64,000 nt of DNA from Cellulophaga baltica (GCF_018861125.1 NZ_JAHKQN010000015.1:379023-443022); one strand, 5' to 3'; counted from the stretch's first letter, positions 1 to 8,527 are shown. Notes: generated from the sequence alone by a model not told the origin. Translations and numbers: made by a program.

Positions 1-1
1 T

Positions 2-268
2 TTTGGAACCATGAGTGGCTATGCAAGAAATGATAACGGTAGTATTAACCAGCAAGTAATTTATGTTGGTGGTAACGGTAATTCTATTAATGATATATCT
101 AGGTATGCAAACCCAACGCAATGTATTGGTATTCGGTATGCAAATCAAAACGGAGATAACTTAGGGCTTACCACTGCAAGTTTAACAACGGTTACTAATG
201 GTGGTTTTACAATTAATGTAAGCAATCATTCTGATGATTTAGTGGTGCTATTTACTGCTTATGAATAG
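2..268 (+). CDS. C-terminal fragment of an unknown protein (5' end outside window)
   Basis: The reading frame is open from the first bases of the window (F-G-T precede the first Met at 11), so this is probably the tail of a longer gene, not a complete 85-residue protein. The visible part is rich in Gly, Asn, Ser and Thr with alternating hydrophobic residues, the composition of a beta-structured surface or fibre-like domain. It has no cysteine pair, membrane segment or motif that I can name. No terminator is obvious after the stop. Function unknown. Confidence 0.5.
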   Translation, partial: FGTMSGYARNDNGSINQQVIYVGGNGNSINDISRYANPTQCIGIRYANQNGDNLGLTTASLTTVTNGGFTINVSNHSDDLVVLFTAYE

Positions 269-640
269 TTGAAAAGGCTGAAAAAATTAATTTTAAGGTA
301 AAAGAAAACGCTTTGTCTGAAACTACAAAAGGTGCGAAGTAGTAATGCATACGGAATAGAAATCCATATTAGAGTTAGCAATAGTAAAATAAGCTAAAAT
401 TCTTCAAAATAATTACTTAATAGTAGGTAACGTATTTTTTAAAAGCATTTTTCATTACAAAAATTTCAACACCTTAAATTTGAGCGTATTAAAACAAGTA
501 TATTACCATTAATACTATCATGAATAATGAATTGAACACTATGGTTTTAGTTGTTTGAAGCAATAATATAAACATTTGTGTCAACCACAGCTCGTTTTTA
601 CGACTAAATTGTTTTAAGATAAAATTTAAAAATATAAAAC
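269..640. other. intergenic region, nothing recognised
   Basis: This 372-base AT-rich gap lies between the fragment and the peroxiredoxin-like gene. A 62-residue minus-strand frame (489-677) overlaps the start of the real gene at 641 and has no recognisable content, so I do not treat it as a gene. I see no hairpin, repeat or clear promoter box. Confidence 0.5.
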
Positions 641-1147
641 ATGATAAAGCCGAGACAAAAAGCACCCGAGTTAGCAATTAAATTAGTGAATGATACTACA
701 TGGGAATTGAGTGATCAATCTCCTGAAAATTTTACCATGATATTATTTTACAGAGGTAAACATTGCCCTGTATGTAAATCGCAGTTAGAAGAACTACAGA
801 AAAAGTTAAGTAAGTTTATAGAACGTGGCGTTTCTGTAATAGCCATTAGTACAGACACAGAAGAAGTTGCCAAAGCCACGTATGACGAATGGGAAATATC
901 AGATATTCCATTGGGTTATGGTTTACCTATAGAAGAAGCCAGAAAATGGGGCTTATTCATCTCAGAAGGTATTAATAAAGAACCTGAACATTTTACTGAG
1001 CCTGGATTGTTTTTATTAACTCCAGAACAAACGGTGTATTGGGAATCTATACAGTCTATGCCATTTGGTAGACCTAGTTTTAACGATGTTTTAGGTGGTA
1101 TTGACTATATCTTAAAAGCAGATTATCCTGCTAGAGGAGAAGCATAG
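641..1147 (+). CDS. peroxiredoxin-like protein, AhpC/TSA (redoxin) family
   Basis: 168 residues with a thioredoxin-like fold. The strand-turn-helix FYRGKHCPVC places Cys42 and Cys45 as a CxxC pair at the position of the peroxidatic cysteine, followed by an amphipathic helix (SQLEELQKKLSKF). Known relatives reduce peroxides or act as thiol oxidoreductases. No signal peptide is visible, so a cytosolic location is inferred. The PxxxT/SxxC motif of classical 2-Cys peroxiredoxins is replaced by KHCPVC, so it belongs to the peroxiredoxin-like group whose substrate is uncertain. It appears monocistronic and is followed by a strong hairpin at 1167-1212. Confidence 0.8.
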   Translation: MIKPRQKAPELAIKLVNDTTWELSDQSPENFTMILFYRGKHCPVCKSQLEELQKKLSKFIERGVSVIAISTDTEEVAKATYDEWEISDIPLGYGLPIEEARKWGLFISEGINKEPEHFTEPGLFLLTPEQTVYWESIQSMPFGRPSFNDVLGGIDYILKADYPARGEA

Positions 1148-1166
1148 TTTTCTTAAATATATAACA

Positions 1167-1212
1167 AAACTAAAAAGTTGATGGAACTCCGGTTTTATCA
1201 ACTTTTTAGTTT
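1167..1212 (+). terminator. Rho-independent terminator after the peroxiredoxin-like gene
   Basis: A perfect 16-bp inverted repeat (1167-1182 with 1197-1212) encloses a 14-base loop. The descending arm carries a short T run. It starts 20 bases after the stop codon. Confidence 0.75.
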
Positions 1213-1506
1213 AGTATAATTAACTATTTAAAATAATGAGTAGTTTTTTAATTGAACCTACGATTATTTACAATTAAAAAGATAAAAACTAGGTTACCAA
1301 ATTCTGTAAATAGTTACCTGTTAAAATTTTGTACCTTCGAAAGATTAATAAAGTATATTTAAAAGCCTTTTATTTATGGGGTTTTATTAAATAGTTAAAA
1401 CATTCTTTCTAATTATATTATGGTAAAAGTACAGGGTTATTTACAACCTGATATTAAAAATTATTTTACTTTCTCAAAAAATTATAGCACTAAGCCAGCA
1501 TATTTT

Positions 1507-2124
1507 ATGATGCTTTTTTTATGTGTTGTAACCTACGGCTACAGTCAGCAAAAATTTGATGTTGTTAATAATGAATATGACGTTTTACAAGAAAGAATAA
1601 AAAAGAAAGACACCTTAATACATTATATCACAAAACATTATGAGTGTTCTCAAGTATTATCAGGAAGAATTGACTATTACTATGAGGCAGACAAGCTTAT
1701 ATTAATTAATCATTTATATAAACAAGGACTTGCAAATCTTTGGACTTCAGAAGATTATTTTATCATAGATGATACACTAAAAATAAAAACTTTAACTACG
1801 GAAGAAACAATTCACCTTAATACGGAGTATAAAGAAGATGAAAGAGGAACGTCATCTATAAGTGTAGAAAAGGTCATTGAAGTTGTAGAACAAAGAATGT
1901 TTTTTGACAGTAATTCTACTAGCATATGTTTTGCACGAAAGCATGCAAAAAATGGACTTGATTGGGATGTTGCTTATTTTAATTCTTTAGCATTAAAAGA
2001 AAGTAATTGCATAGAAGATGATGACGAAATTCGCGATAAATACAAACTACTCAGGAAGGCTGAAAAGAAGTTAAAAGTAGGTTACTCTTATAGAAAACAA
2101 CAATGTATTTTTTATATGTGGTAA
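1507..2124 (+). CDS. orphan secreted protein of unknown function
   Basis: The frame is open from an ATG at 1420, but the segment starting at Met 1507 (MMLFLCVVTYGYSQQ) is a typical short signal peptide with cleavage after the Ser before QQ, so I take 1507 as start (205 residues). The mature part is charged, mixed alpha/beta in character, ends in a Lys-rich stretch (KLLRKAEKKLKVGYSYRKQQ) and has four Cys (ECSQ, ICFA, NCIE, QCIF), which would allow disulfides in the periplasm. I recognise no family. It is alone on its strand, and a -7-like box (TATATTTA, 1354-1361) with TTTTG 22 bases upstream could serve as its promoter. Confidence 0.55.
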   Translation: MMLFLCVVTYGYSQQKFDVVNNEYDVLQERIKKKDTLIHYITKHYECSQVLSGRIDYYYEADKLILINHLYKQGLANLWTSEDYFIIDDTLKIKTLTTEETIHLNTEYKEDERGTSSISVEKVIEVVEQRMFFDSNSTSICFARKHAKNGLDWDVAYFNSLALKESNCIEDDDEIRDKYKLLRKAEKKLKVGYSYRKQQCIFYMW

Positions 2125-2158
2125 ATGCATAAGTTAGCCGTTGTGGCAGCGCATTAAA

Positions 2159-2289
2159 CTTTTACATAATTGCTGACAATATAAACCTAAAGACGCTAAA
2201 GCTGTAGCTATGCAAAATAGAACATAAAAAGTTCTATTCGCCGTTTTACTCACATATTTTATTTGCACTATAATGTGCTGCGTTATGTA
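2159..2289. repeat. repeat copy A (~131 bp), upstream flank of the DUF488 cassette
   Basis: It aligns along its whole length with 4623-4751, at roughly 80 percent identity by eye. Both start CTTTTACATAA and end TTATGTAA. The best conserved block contains GTTCTATTCGCCGTTTTACT, and just before it is an 8-bp hairpin (2216-2223 with 2231-2238) whose stem is identical in both copies while one loop base differs. It has the same orientation as copy B. Confidence 0.8.
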
Positions 2290-2603
2290 ACTTGAGCTTT
2301 GGTTACGGCATTAAAATAAAGATAAAAATCTTTATTTATTGAGCGAGATGGTGCACAGGCAAAGTTGTTACTACAGTTTCTTCTTAAAAGGTAATAAAAC
2401 ACTTTTCATGCGACGACGTAGGAGGGGAGCATAATGTGTGTGGAATGGTATTTTACTACATTTTTTAATTTCCTAACAGATTTCCGTAATTGAATAATTG
2501 TTAATTCATTATACTTTTACGATTGAACACTAAAAAGAAAATAGTTATTACTTATAATATGTTAAGAGACAGAGGAATGTTTTTATTTATAAAGTTAATA
2601 TCC

Positions 2604-2611
2604 TAAATTTG
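2604..2611 (+). promoter_or_regulatory. candidate -7 box of the DUF488 cassette
   Basis: TAAATTTG fits the Bacteroidota -7 consensus TAnnTTTG exactly and ends only 4 bases before the ATG at 2616. If it is used, the transcript would start at or almost at the start codon. No convincing -33 TTG is seen. Confidence 0.35.
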
Positions 2612-2615
2612 ATTT

Positions 2616-3161
2616 ATGGAGAAATCAACAATTTATTCAATCGGTCACGGGAATAAGAAGTTTGATGAATTAGTTAATGAACTAAAAAAGCATCAAATAG
2701 AATTCCTTCTAGATGTCCGCTCTAGTCCAATGTCTAAATATAACTTTCATTTTAATAGAGCATGGCTCGAAAAAGATTTGCCTGAGAATAATATTACATA
2801 TGAATTCCTAGGGGAATACCTTGGAGGTCTACCTAATGACAAATCGTGTTATACTGATGGTAAAGTTGATTATGACAAACTAAAAACTAAAAATTTCTTT
2901 AAAGATGGTATTAATTTATTAATAGAGGCAAATAAAGAAAAAATGCGTGTGGCCTTAATGTGTAGCGAATCAAAACCAGAGGAATGTCATAGATGTAAAT
3001 TAATTGGGCAGGAACTTTTAAATCATAATGTTTCAGTCCAACATATAACCTCTAATGGAATAAAATCTCAAGAGGAAATTATTGAAATTCTAACTAAAGG
3101 TTTTGGAATAAATGACCTTTTTGGTGAGACTGGCTTCACATCTAGAAATACTTATTTATAG
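2616..3161 (+). CDS. DUF488 family protein 1
   Basis: 181 residues matching the DUF488 pattern: N-terminal YSIGHGNKKFDELV, then LLDVRSSPMSKYN (D33, R35, P38), and the family's C-terminal cysteine signature C116-x-E118 followed by C124-H125-R126. DUF488 proteins are soluble and of unsettled function; the conserved Cys/His/Arg suggests a catalytic or nucleic-acid-linked role, but that is inference. It is the first gene of a three-gene unit: the next ATG lies 2 bases after its stop, so translation is probably coupled. The unit sits between two copies of a ~130 bp repeat and looks like an acquired cassette. Confidence 0.8.
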   Translation: MEKSTIYSIGHGNKKFDELVNELKKHQIEFLLDVRSSPMSKYNFHFNRAWLEKDLPENNITYEFLGEYLGGLPNDKSCYTDGKVDYDKLKTKNFFKDGINLLIEANKEKMRVALMCSESKPEECHRCKLIGQELLNHNVSVQHITSNGIKSQEEIIEILTKGFGINDLFGETGFTSRNTYL

Positions 3162-3163
3162 AG

Positions 3164-3643
3164 ATGGAGTTTTATACAATAGGAGTTTATAATACTACTG
3201 AAGCTAATTTTTTTAATAAACTTCTTGAAAATAAAATTGATACTTTCTGTGATATTCGTCAAAGAAGAGGTGTTCGTGGTTCTAAATATTCATTTGTTAA
3301 TAGTAAAAAATTACAATCCAAACTTCAAAATCAGAATATCAAATATCTGCATTATCTAGATTTAGCTCCAACCAAGGATATTAGAGAATTACAGAAAAAA
3401 GCTGATTTAAAAAATTTAGAATTAAAAAGAGATAGGTTAACTCTAGGTCATGTTTTTATAGAAGAGTATAATAATCAAGTTATAAAACCCTTCAATTTCA
3501 AGCAATTTATAACAGATCTTGAAAATATTAATGCTGAGAAAATTGTTTTGTTTTGTGTTGAAGAACAACATAAAGCATGTCATAGGTCAATAGTAGCTGC
3601 AAAATTATCATTGGAGTTTACTTTTGATATCAAACATATTTAA
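3164..3643 (+). CDS. DUF488 family protein 2, diverged from its neighbour
   Basis: 159 residues. The same architecture recurs: FYTIGVYNTTEANF at the N-terminus, FCDIRQRRG (D30, R32) in the middle and C131-x-E133 with C139-H140-R141 near the C-terminus, so all putative active residues are kept. It is shorter than protein 1 and only weakly alike outside the motifs, so the pair looks like two specialised subunits, not a fresh duplication. It lies 2 bases after protein 1 and 2 bases before the third gene. Confidence 0.75.
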   Translation: MEFYTIGVYNTTEANFFNKLLENKIDTFCDIRQRRGVRGSKYSFVNSKKLQSKLQNQNIKYLHYLDLAPTKDIRELQKKADLKNLELKRDRLTLGHVFIEEYNNQVIKPFNFKQFITDLENINAEKIVLFCVEEQHKACHRSIVAAKLSLEFTFDIKHI

Positions 3644-3645
3644 TA

Positions 3646-4281
3646 TTGGAAGTACTTATCACATCAAAAACTAAATATGGAAGTAAGCATGTATGTGTTG
3701 GCGGACTAGTGTTAGAAAACAATAGTTACATACGTTTACTAAATCGAGGGGGAGCTAGAAACCCAAAGGGTTGGTACCAATTTTCGGATACTGATTTAAA
3801 TATCGGTGATGTATGGGATATTGATTTTAAGGCTTCTCCATACATTCAAAAACCTCACGTAGAGGATGTTTTTATTGAGGTGAATAAAAAAATAAGAATA
3901 GTTCCTGATTTAGCTGATTTTATTAATAGATGCGGGGTAAAAATATATGAAGGTCATATAGAAAACCTATTTGAAGGAAAGTTAAAGTGGCAAAAGAACG
4001 ATAAAGGATATATTTCAGAGAATGAGCAAGAATTACCAAATAGTAGCGTTGGATTCTGGAAAAGTGATACTGATTTAATTTTAGAGGGTGATAGATATTT
4101 TTATAACCATAAATTACTGGGTGTTATACCCAAACAAAAAAGCTTGAAATATGTTGGTATGGAAAATCCCCCTAAGATTATTCCCAAAGAAACTTTAATA
4201 AGAATTTCATTAGCAAAATGGCTTAAGGTAAATGAGGATATAGAAGAAAGATGTTATTTACAGCTTTCTGGTTGGTATTAA
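3646..4281 (+). CDS. dual OB-fold (DuOB)-like protein of the DUF488 cassette
   Basis: 211 residues, no signal peptide. The first usable codon is TTG at 3646, two bases after the preceding stop; no in-frame ATG is nearer, so I accept TTG and translational coupling. The N-terminal LITSKTKYGSKHVCVGGLVL, then SYIRLLN and the later repeated beta-rich stretch (HKLLGVIPKQKSLKYVG) resemble the dual OB-containing domain proteins that often accompany DUF488 genes; I recall this association only in general terms. OB folds commonly bind nucleic acid, so a targeting role for the two DUF488 partners is plausible. No catalytic motif seen. Confidence 0.6.
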   Translation: MEVLITSKTKYGSKHVCVGGLVLENNSYIRLLNRGGARNPKGWYQFSDTDLNIGDVWDIDFKASPYIQKPHVEDVFIEVNKKIRIVPDLADFINRCGVKIYEGHIENLFEGKLKWQKNDKGYISENEQELPNSSVGFWKSDTDLILEGDRYFYNHKLLGVIPKQKSLKYVGMENPPKIIPKETLIRISLAKWLKVNEDIEERCYLQLSGWY

Positions 4282-4622
4282 GCGGGAAACTATTTTCTTA
4301 AATTACTATCAAAGAGCTAGAAAAATATTCTCTAAACAATATAATGAATAAATACAAGCTTAGTTTTAGAATAATATGTAAAAAAGTTCGAGAATCTCGT
4401 AAAATTTTTTATTACGTACATTTATCGAATACGTGATTTTTAATAATAGCAAAAAGGTTAACTTTTATTTTCTCGTTGGCAAGCGTTGAATAATTGTGTG
4501 TAAAATAAATTTCCAAGGCAATTTGATTTTATAAAGCAATCGAGCGCTTAGTAGCGGCTATTTTACATAACGGCTAATTATAGTAGCTTACGAATATAAA
4601 TGAAACTCAGAATATAAAAAGG

Positions 4623-4763
<141 letters not shown>

Positions 4764-4959
4764 CAAACATCCTCTATTCAAAATTAAATTTGTGTTGTTT
4801 CCGTTTATCTATTAAACCTGATGTCTATTAAGTTTACACGATTATTACAAGTAAAACAAATACGCTATATTTAACTTTAGTAACTGTAAATCAATCTATT
4901 ATAATATTACTGTTCAACGAATATTCAAAATAAAATAAAAAAATATGAAATTGATTTTA

Positions 4960-4967
4960 TAATTTTG
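4960..4967 (+). promoter_or_regulatory. candidate -7 box for the GH99-like gene
   Basis: TAATTTTG matches TAnnTTTG exactly, 43 bases ahead of the ATG at 5011. The -33 region lacks a clear TTG. Confidence 0.35.
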
Positions 4968-5010
4968 TAGGATAATTATTACAAATAAGCCAAACTAAAA
5001 TCAACCAAAA

Positions 5011-6387
5011 ATGAATTTTAAACAAAACCACTGCTATAAATTAGCGGTTTTTTTTTGTATTGTTTTAGCAATACAATCATGTGAGAAAGATGAAGAAAGT
5101 AATTATACTATAACAAACGAAACTAATGTTTACCCAACAGCGCAACAAGATTCTACCCTTACCGATGAAGCATTGCAATTAATTTTGCAGGAAGAAGATA
5201 GTATTAACGAGCTTCTTAAAACTGGCCGCATTGTTGATATTTCTGGTATGGAAGTTGAAAAAGACAATCCTAAAGAAATTTACGTTCATTATATGCCATG
5301 GTTTCAAAGTAAAGATTATGATGGTTATTGGGGGCAACATTGGACAATGACTAATAAAAACCCCGAAGTAATTTTAAGTAACGGGCAAAGAGAAATAGCA
5401 TCATACTACTACCCTATTATAGGTCCGTATGGTTCAGAAGACCCTGATTTGCAAGAATACCACATGCTTATGATGAAACTTGCAGGTATTGATGGTGTTA
5501 TATTTGACTGGTACGGCAGTAAAGATATATATGATTACCAGTTAATAAAAAATGCTACGGAATCATTTATGGATCGTTTAGATGATTTAGATTTATCATT
5601 CTCAATAATGTACGAAGATCGTGTGGCACAGCAAGCAGTAGATCAAAATTTTAATGCAACTGTAAATGAAGCTGCTATTACAGATTTTAACTATATAAAA
5701 GATAATTACTTTAGTAAAAGTAATTTTTTACATTATGAGGACAAAAAATTATTATTTGTATTTGGCCCAAGTACAATTACAAATGCCACCGATTGGGATA
5801 CTATATTTTCTGTTTTTACTGAAGAAGAAAAGCCTCATTTTTTAACGCTTTGGGCAGCAAACCAAAATGTGGGAATAAATGCATCGGGTGAGTTCTTATG
5901 GATTTCATCAGACCATTTATTAGCACATGACTATTATTATGACACCTATTTAAATAGTGAGTTTGTTACAGTTGGCAGTAGTTACCCTGGTTTTGATAGT
6001 TTTTATGAAGCTGGTGGTTGGGGTTTGTGGCATGATTGGAATATTCCGCATGATAATGGAACTACTTTTGTAGAAACCTTGAATTATACCCATAATCAAG
6101 AAGCAGATTTTATTCAGTTATTAACTTGGAATGATTTTGGAGAAGGTACTATGTTAGAGCCAACAGAAGAATATGGTTTTTATAACTTGCAAATTTTACA
6201 AGAATATACAGGTGTTACCTACACCCCTGAAGATTTACAAACTACTTTAAATTTATACCGTGCGCGTAAAACGTATGCGGACAATAAAAAGGCTCAAAAA
6301 TATTTAGATCGTTGTTACTATTATATAAAAAGGTCAAACACCAAACGTGCAAATAAATTATTAAATGCTGTATATAGGTTTTTTTAA
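5011..6387 (+). CDS. lipoprotein with glycoside hydrolase family 71/99-like domain
   Basis: 458 residues. The N-terminus is a lipoprotein signal ending in IQSCEKDEES (lipidated Cys at 24), so an envelope location is expected. From about residue 85 the sequence follows the GH71/GH99-like barrel: EIYVHYMPWFQS, YWGQHWTMTNKNP, YYYPIIGPYGSEDP, then AGIDGVIFDWYG, and the characteristic W373-N-D-F-G-E378-G-T near the C-terminal end of the barrel. Known GH99 enzymes are endo-acting alpha-mannosidases/mannanases; the substrate here is unknown. The last 60 residues are a Lys/Arg-rich tail. No SusC/SusD or other glycosidase gene is adjacent, so it is not in a visible polysaccharide locus. Confidence 0.75.
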   Translation: MNFKQNHCYKLAVFFCIVLAIQSCEKDEESNYTITNETNVYPTAQQDSTLTDEALQLILQEEDSINELLKTGRIVDISGMEVEKDNPKEIYVHYMPWFQSKDYDGYWGQHWTMTNKNPEVILSNGQREIASYYYPIIGPYGSEDPDLQEYHMLMMKLAGIDGVIFDWYGSKDIYDYQLIKNATESFMDRLDDLDLSFSIMYEDRVAQQAVDQNFNATVNEAAITDFNYIKDNYFSKSNFLHYEDKKLLFVFGPSTITNATDWDTIFSVFTEEEKPHFLTLWAANQNVGINASGEFLWISSDHLLAHDYYYDTYLNSEFVTVGSSYPGFDSFYEAGGWGLWHDWNIPHDNGTTFVETLNYTHNQEADFIQLLTWNDFGEGTMLEPTEEYGFYNLQILQEYTGVTYTPEDLQTTLNLYRARKTYADNKKAQKYLDRCYYYIKRSNTKRANKLLNAVYRFF

Positions 6388-6604
6388 AAACCGCTACTTC
6401 TTGTTTGTTCAGTTTCATAATTTTCTGGTGCCTAGTACTTTGCATATCAAGAGAAATTTATGCATTAGGTATACCTCTAGGTGCTGTGTAATCACATAAT
6501 AATTCAAGCGTACTTGACTCCTCTTTTAATAAATAACCCATGTTCTTATCATTACTACAACTAATTACAGCAATAAATACCTTAAAACAGTACTTTTTTA
6601 AATA

Positions 6605-6636
6605 AAAAGAGCCTCTTTAAATAAAGAGGCTCTTTT
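6605..6636. terminator. bidirectional terminator between the GH99-like gene and guaD
   Basis: A perfect 15-bp inverted repeat (6605-6619 with 6622-6636) containing AGAGCC/GGCTCT flanked by A and T runs, with only a 2-base loop. It lies 28 bases past the guaD stop on the minus strand and downstream of the plus-strand gene. Confidence 0.8.
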
Positions 6637-6664
6637 GCACTTTCCCTTAAATACAAATAATTGG

Positions 6665-7141
6665 TTAGTATTTAGTTTTGTCTTGCTTATTATCCCATTG
6701 ATTAAATACTTGTAAAGCATCTTTACGGGCTAATTGCACAAATTTTATTTGTCGGCCATCAATATCTTTTTCAATTTCATCATAAATAAATTGATCGTCA
6801 AAGTTAATTGCAGCAGCATCTTCACGGCTACAACCAAAATAAACCATTTTTGGTCTCGCCCAGTAAATAGCACCTAAACACATTGGGCAAGGTTCGCATG
6901 ATGTATATACGGTACAATCAGTAATTTCAAAATTATTCAGTTTTTTACAAGCTTCACGAATTGCCACCACTTCAGCATGTGCCGTTGGATCATTGGTTGA
7001 TGTTACTCTATTATAGCCTTCAGCAATAATTTCATCGTCTTTAACAACTACACACCCAAAAGGGCCACCAGCATTACTATTCATACCTTCTTCGGCAAGA
7101 GCAATCGCTCTTTTCATAAAAAACTCGTCTCTTTCTGTCAT
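6665..7141 (-). CDS. guaD: guanine deaminase (cytidine deaminase-like zinc fold)
   Basis: 158 residues, the length of the small Bacillus-type guanine deaminase. Zinc ligands are visible as H55-A-E57 in DPTAHAEVVAIREAC and C85-P-M-C88 in SCEPCPMCLGAIYWARP. GGPFGCVVVKDDEIIAEG and the C-terminal FDDQFIYDEI also match that family better than tRNA adenosine deaminase TadA. The enzyme hydrolyses guanine to xanthine and ammonia in the cytosol for purine salvage. It is monocistronic. The sequence supports guanine deaminase strongly, but the closely related nucleoside deaminases cannot be fully excluded. Confidence 0.85.
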   Translation of the reverse strand: MTERDEFFMKRAIALAEEGMNSNAGGPFGCVVVKDDEIIAEGYNRVTSTNDPTAHAEVVAIREACKKLNNFEITDCTVYTSCEPCPMCLGAIYWARPKMVYFGCSREDAAAINFDDQFIYDEIEKDIDGRQIKFVQLARKDALQVFNQWDNKQDKTKY

Positions 7142-7203
7142 ACTATTCTAATTTTTTCAGCATGCAAAAGTCGGAATAAAATATTGATTTTCAATAAGAT
7201 TCT

Positions 7204-7545
7204 TTAATGATTGTGAGCGCTAGTGTAATATGCCTTTATTTCAGTCTCTAAAGTTAAAAATTCTGAAAACTGAATTTTGATATTTTCTATCTGACTTTCA
7301 AGCACTTCTTTACGGTCTTTTATAGCTGTAAAAATTTGGCGATTTTTATTTTTTAAGCGCTTCAGTTGTTGAAGTAAATTACTTTTTTGTTCAAATAAAT
7401 CCTTTGTTTTAGGTTCGTAGATGTATTTGTTTAGTTTACAATGCAATAGATCTAAATCTCTAAAATTGCGTTCTAATCGTAAAATGTGATTGTGGTTTTT
7501 TTGATGGCTATTTTGAACGATTTTACTTTCATATGTGTAGTTCAT
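7204..7545 (-). CDS. small coiled-coil protein of unknown function
   Basis: The frame is open from 7602, but I prefer the Met at 7545 (113 residues, MNYTYESKIVQNSHQ). The sequence from residue 20 on is nearly all helical with heptad-like spacing (LRLERNFRDLDLLHCKLNKYI, then LLQQLKRLKNKN and VLESQIENIKIQ) and ends in a His-rich AHNH. No signal peptide or membrane segment. It lies 62 bases upstream of guaD on the same strand. I recognise no family; relatives would most likely be other flavobacterial hypothetical proteins. Confidence 0.5.
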   Translation of the reverse strand: MNYTYESKIVQNSHQKNHNHILRLERNFRDLDLLHCKLNKYIYEPKTKDLFEQKSNLLQQLKRLKNKNRQIFTAIKDRKEVLESQIENIKIQFSEFLTLETEIKAYYTSAHNH

Positions 7546-7720
7546 AATAACAAAATTTAAGGGTTTATCTCGTTGATTATAAATATAAGAAAATTCTTTC
7601 AAATATGAATACTATTTAATATTTTGTTAATCTACTTTTAACAATGGAATTGATAAAAAAATGTACTATATTTATTTTATAATTAAAAAAGAGAGTCAAT
7701 TAATCTAAAATATAATATAT

Positions 7721-8032
7721 ATGAATATCAATTTTGAATACGACGATGTAAAAGCTAGTGAGCGACTTGAGATATTTGCAGGAAAAAAACTTACAAAATT
7801 ATTTGACAAACATGATAATATAATTCGTGCAGATGTGTTTTTTAAGACTGAAAATACATCATCACCAGATACCGGTATTATTTGCAATATTAGACTTAGT
7901 ATTCCTGGGCCTCGTTTATTTGCAGACTCAAGTACAGGAAGTTTTGAAGCATCAATTGTAAGTTCAATTAACGAATTAGAACGCCAGCTCGAAAAGCGAA
8001 AGGATAAATTGAGTAGAGTAAAATATAACTAG
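7721..8032 (+). CDS. HPF/RaiA-type ribosome hibernation factor
   Basis: 103 residues, the length of the short hibernation-promoting factors. The pattern MNINFEYDDVKASERLEIFAG, DNIIRADVFFKTE, CNIRLSIPGPRLFADSSTGSFEASIVSSINELERQLEKRK is the S30AE/HPF domain: a beta-alpha-beta fold whose basic helices lie along 16S rRNA in the decoding channel. It stores idle ribosomes in stationary phase. It lacks the C-terminal dimerisation domain of long HPF. It is monocistronic and ends in the strong terminator at 8047-8084. Confidence 0.88.
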   Translation: MNINFEYDDVKASERLEIFAGKKLTKLFDKHDNIIRADVFFKTENTSSPDTGIICNIRLSIPGPRLFADSSTGSFEASIVSSINELERQLEKRKDKLSRVKYN

Positions 8033-8046
8033 AATTTTTTAGTATC

Positions 8047-8084
8047 AAAAAATCCCAAACAAAATTAGTTGTTTGGGATTTTTT
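8047..8084 (+). terminator. terminator of the HPF gene
   Basis: A perfect 14-bp stem (8047-8060 with 8071-8084; arm AATCCCAAAC) with a 10-base loop, followed by more T residues. It may also serve the converging gene ending at 8106. Confidence 0.85.
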
Positions 8085-8105
8085 TTTGGTTGAGTTTATG
8101 ATTTT

Positions 8106-8411
8106 TTAATCGTCTTCAAATTTTGTTTCAACAGTAACAATTTCTGAAAGTAATTTTGAGAAATCATTTGAATATAGCGCTTTTAATAATTTTTTACGTT
8201 CCCTTTTCGATACTTGAACAGTATCTAAAATCATTTTGTTTTTGGCTAATTCATTTTTTTTAACGTCTTCTGACGATTCATAATTGGGCTCAAACCTATA
8301 GATAATAGGTCCTTCCTCTTCCAATGGATTTTTACTTTTATTTTGGGCACTAATTTGAGTAGTGGCCAAAACAAAAATCAGACATGATGCCCGAAAGATT
8401 AATTTATTCAT
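8106..8411 (-). CDS. small secreted protein of unknown function
   Basis: 101 residues with a clear Sec signal (MNKLIFRASCLIFVLATTQISAQ). The mature 79 residues are acidic at both ends and contain KRERKKLLKALYSNDF. There are no cysteines after the signal region. The size and layout suggest a periplasmic accessory protein, but no family is recognised. It is divergent from the TerC-type gene at 8580 and converges on the HPF gene. Confidence 0.55.
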   Translation of the reverse strand: MNKLIFRASCLIFVLATTQISAQNKSKNPLEEEGPIIYRFEPNYESSEDVKKNELAKNKMILDTVQVSKRERKKLLKALYSNDFSKLLSEIVTVETKFEDD

Positions 8412-8527
8412 TTTAAAAATATATAGCGTTCATTTTAAAGATAATATATATAAATTGACTGCTCTGTAGCCTTTCTTTTTTTTACTTTTTATCGATAAAT
8501 TAAGTACTTTAATCTAGTAATTTCAAC

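Larger units (their letters stand above)
2125..2615. other. 491-base intergenic region holding repeat copy A and AT-rich hairpins
   Basis: Besides the ~130 bp repeat (2159-2289), this gap has an 11-bp pairing between 2146-2156 and 2271-2281 (one G-T wobble) that would fold most of the repeat into a long stem-loop. It also has a perfect 10-bp hairpin at 2314-2337 with a 4-base loop. No coding frame with recognisable content is present. Confidence 0.6.

Noticed and set aside
489-677. Minus-strand 62-residue frame with hydrophobic stretches
   Set aside because: It overlaps the start of the peroxiredoxin-like gene and is Phe/Leu-rich only because of the AT-rich sequence.
1420-1506. Upstream extension of the secreted protein at 1507
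   Set aside because: It would put 29 residues ahead of a clear signal peptide.
4282-4622. Decayed gene remnants after the DUF488 cassette
   Set aside because: All frames are broken by frequent stops, and no stretch resembles a neighbouring or known protein.
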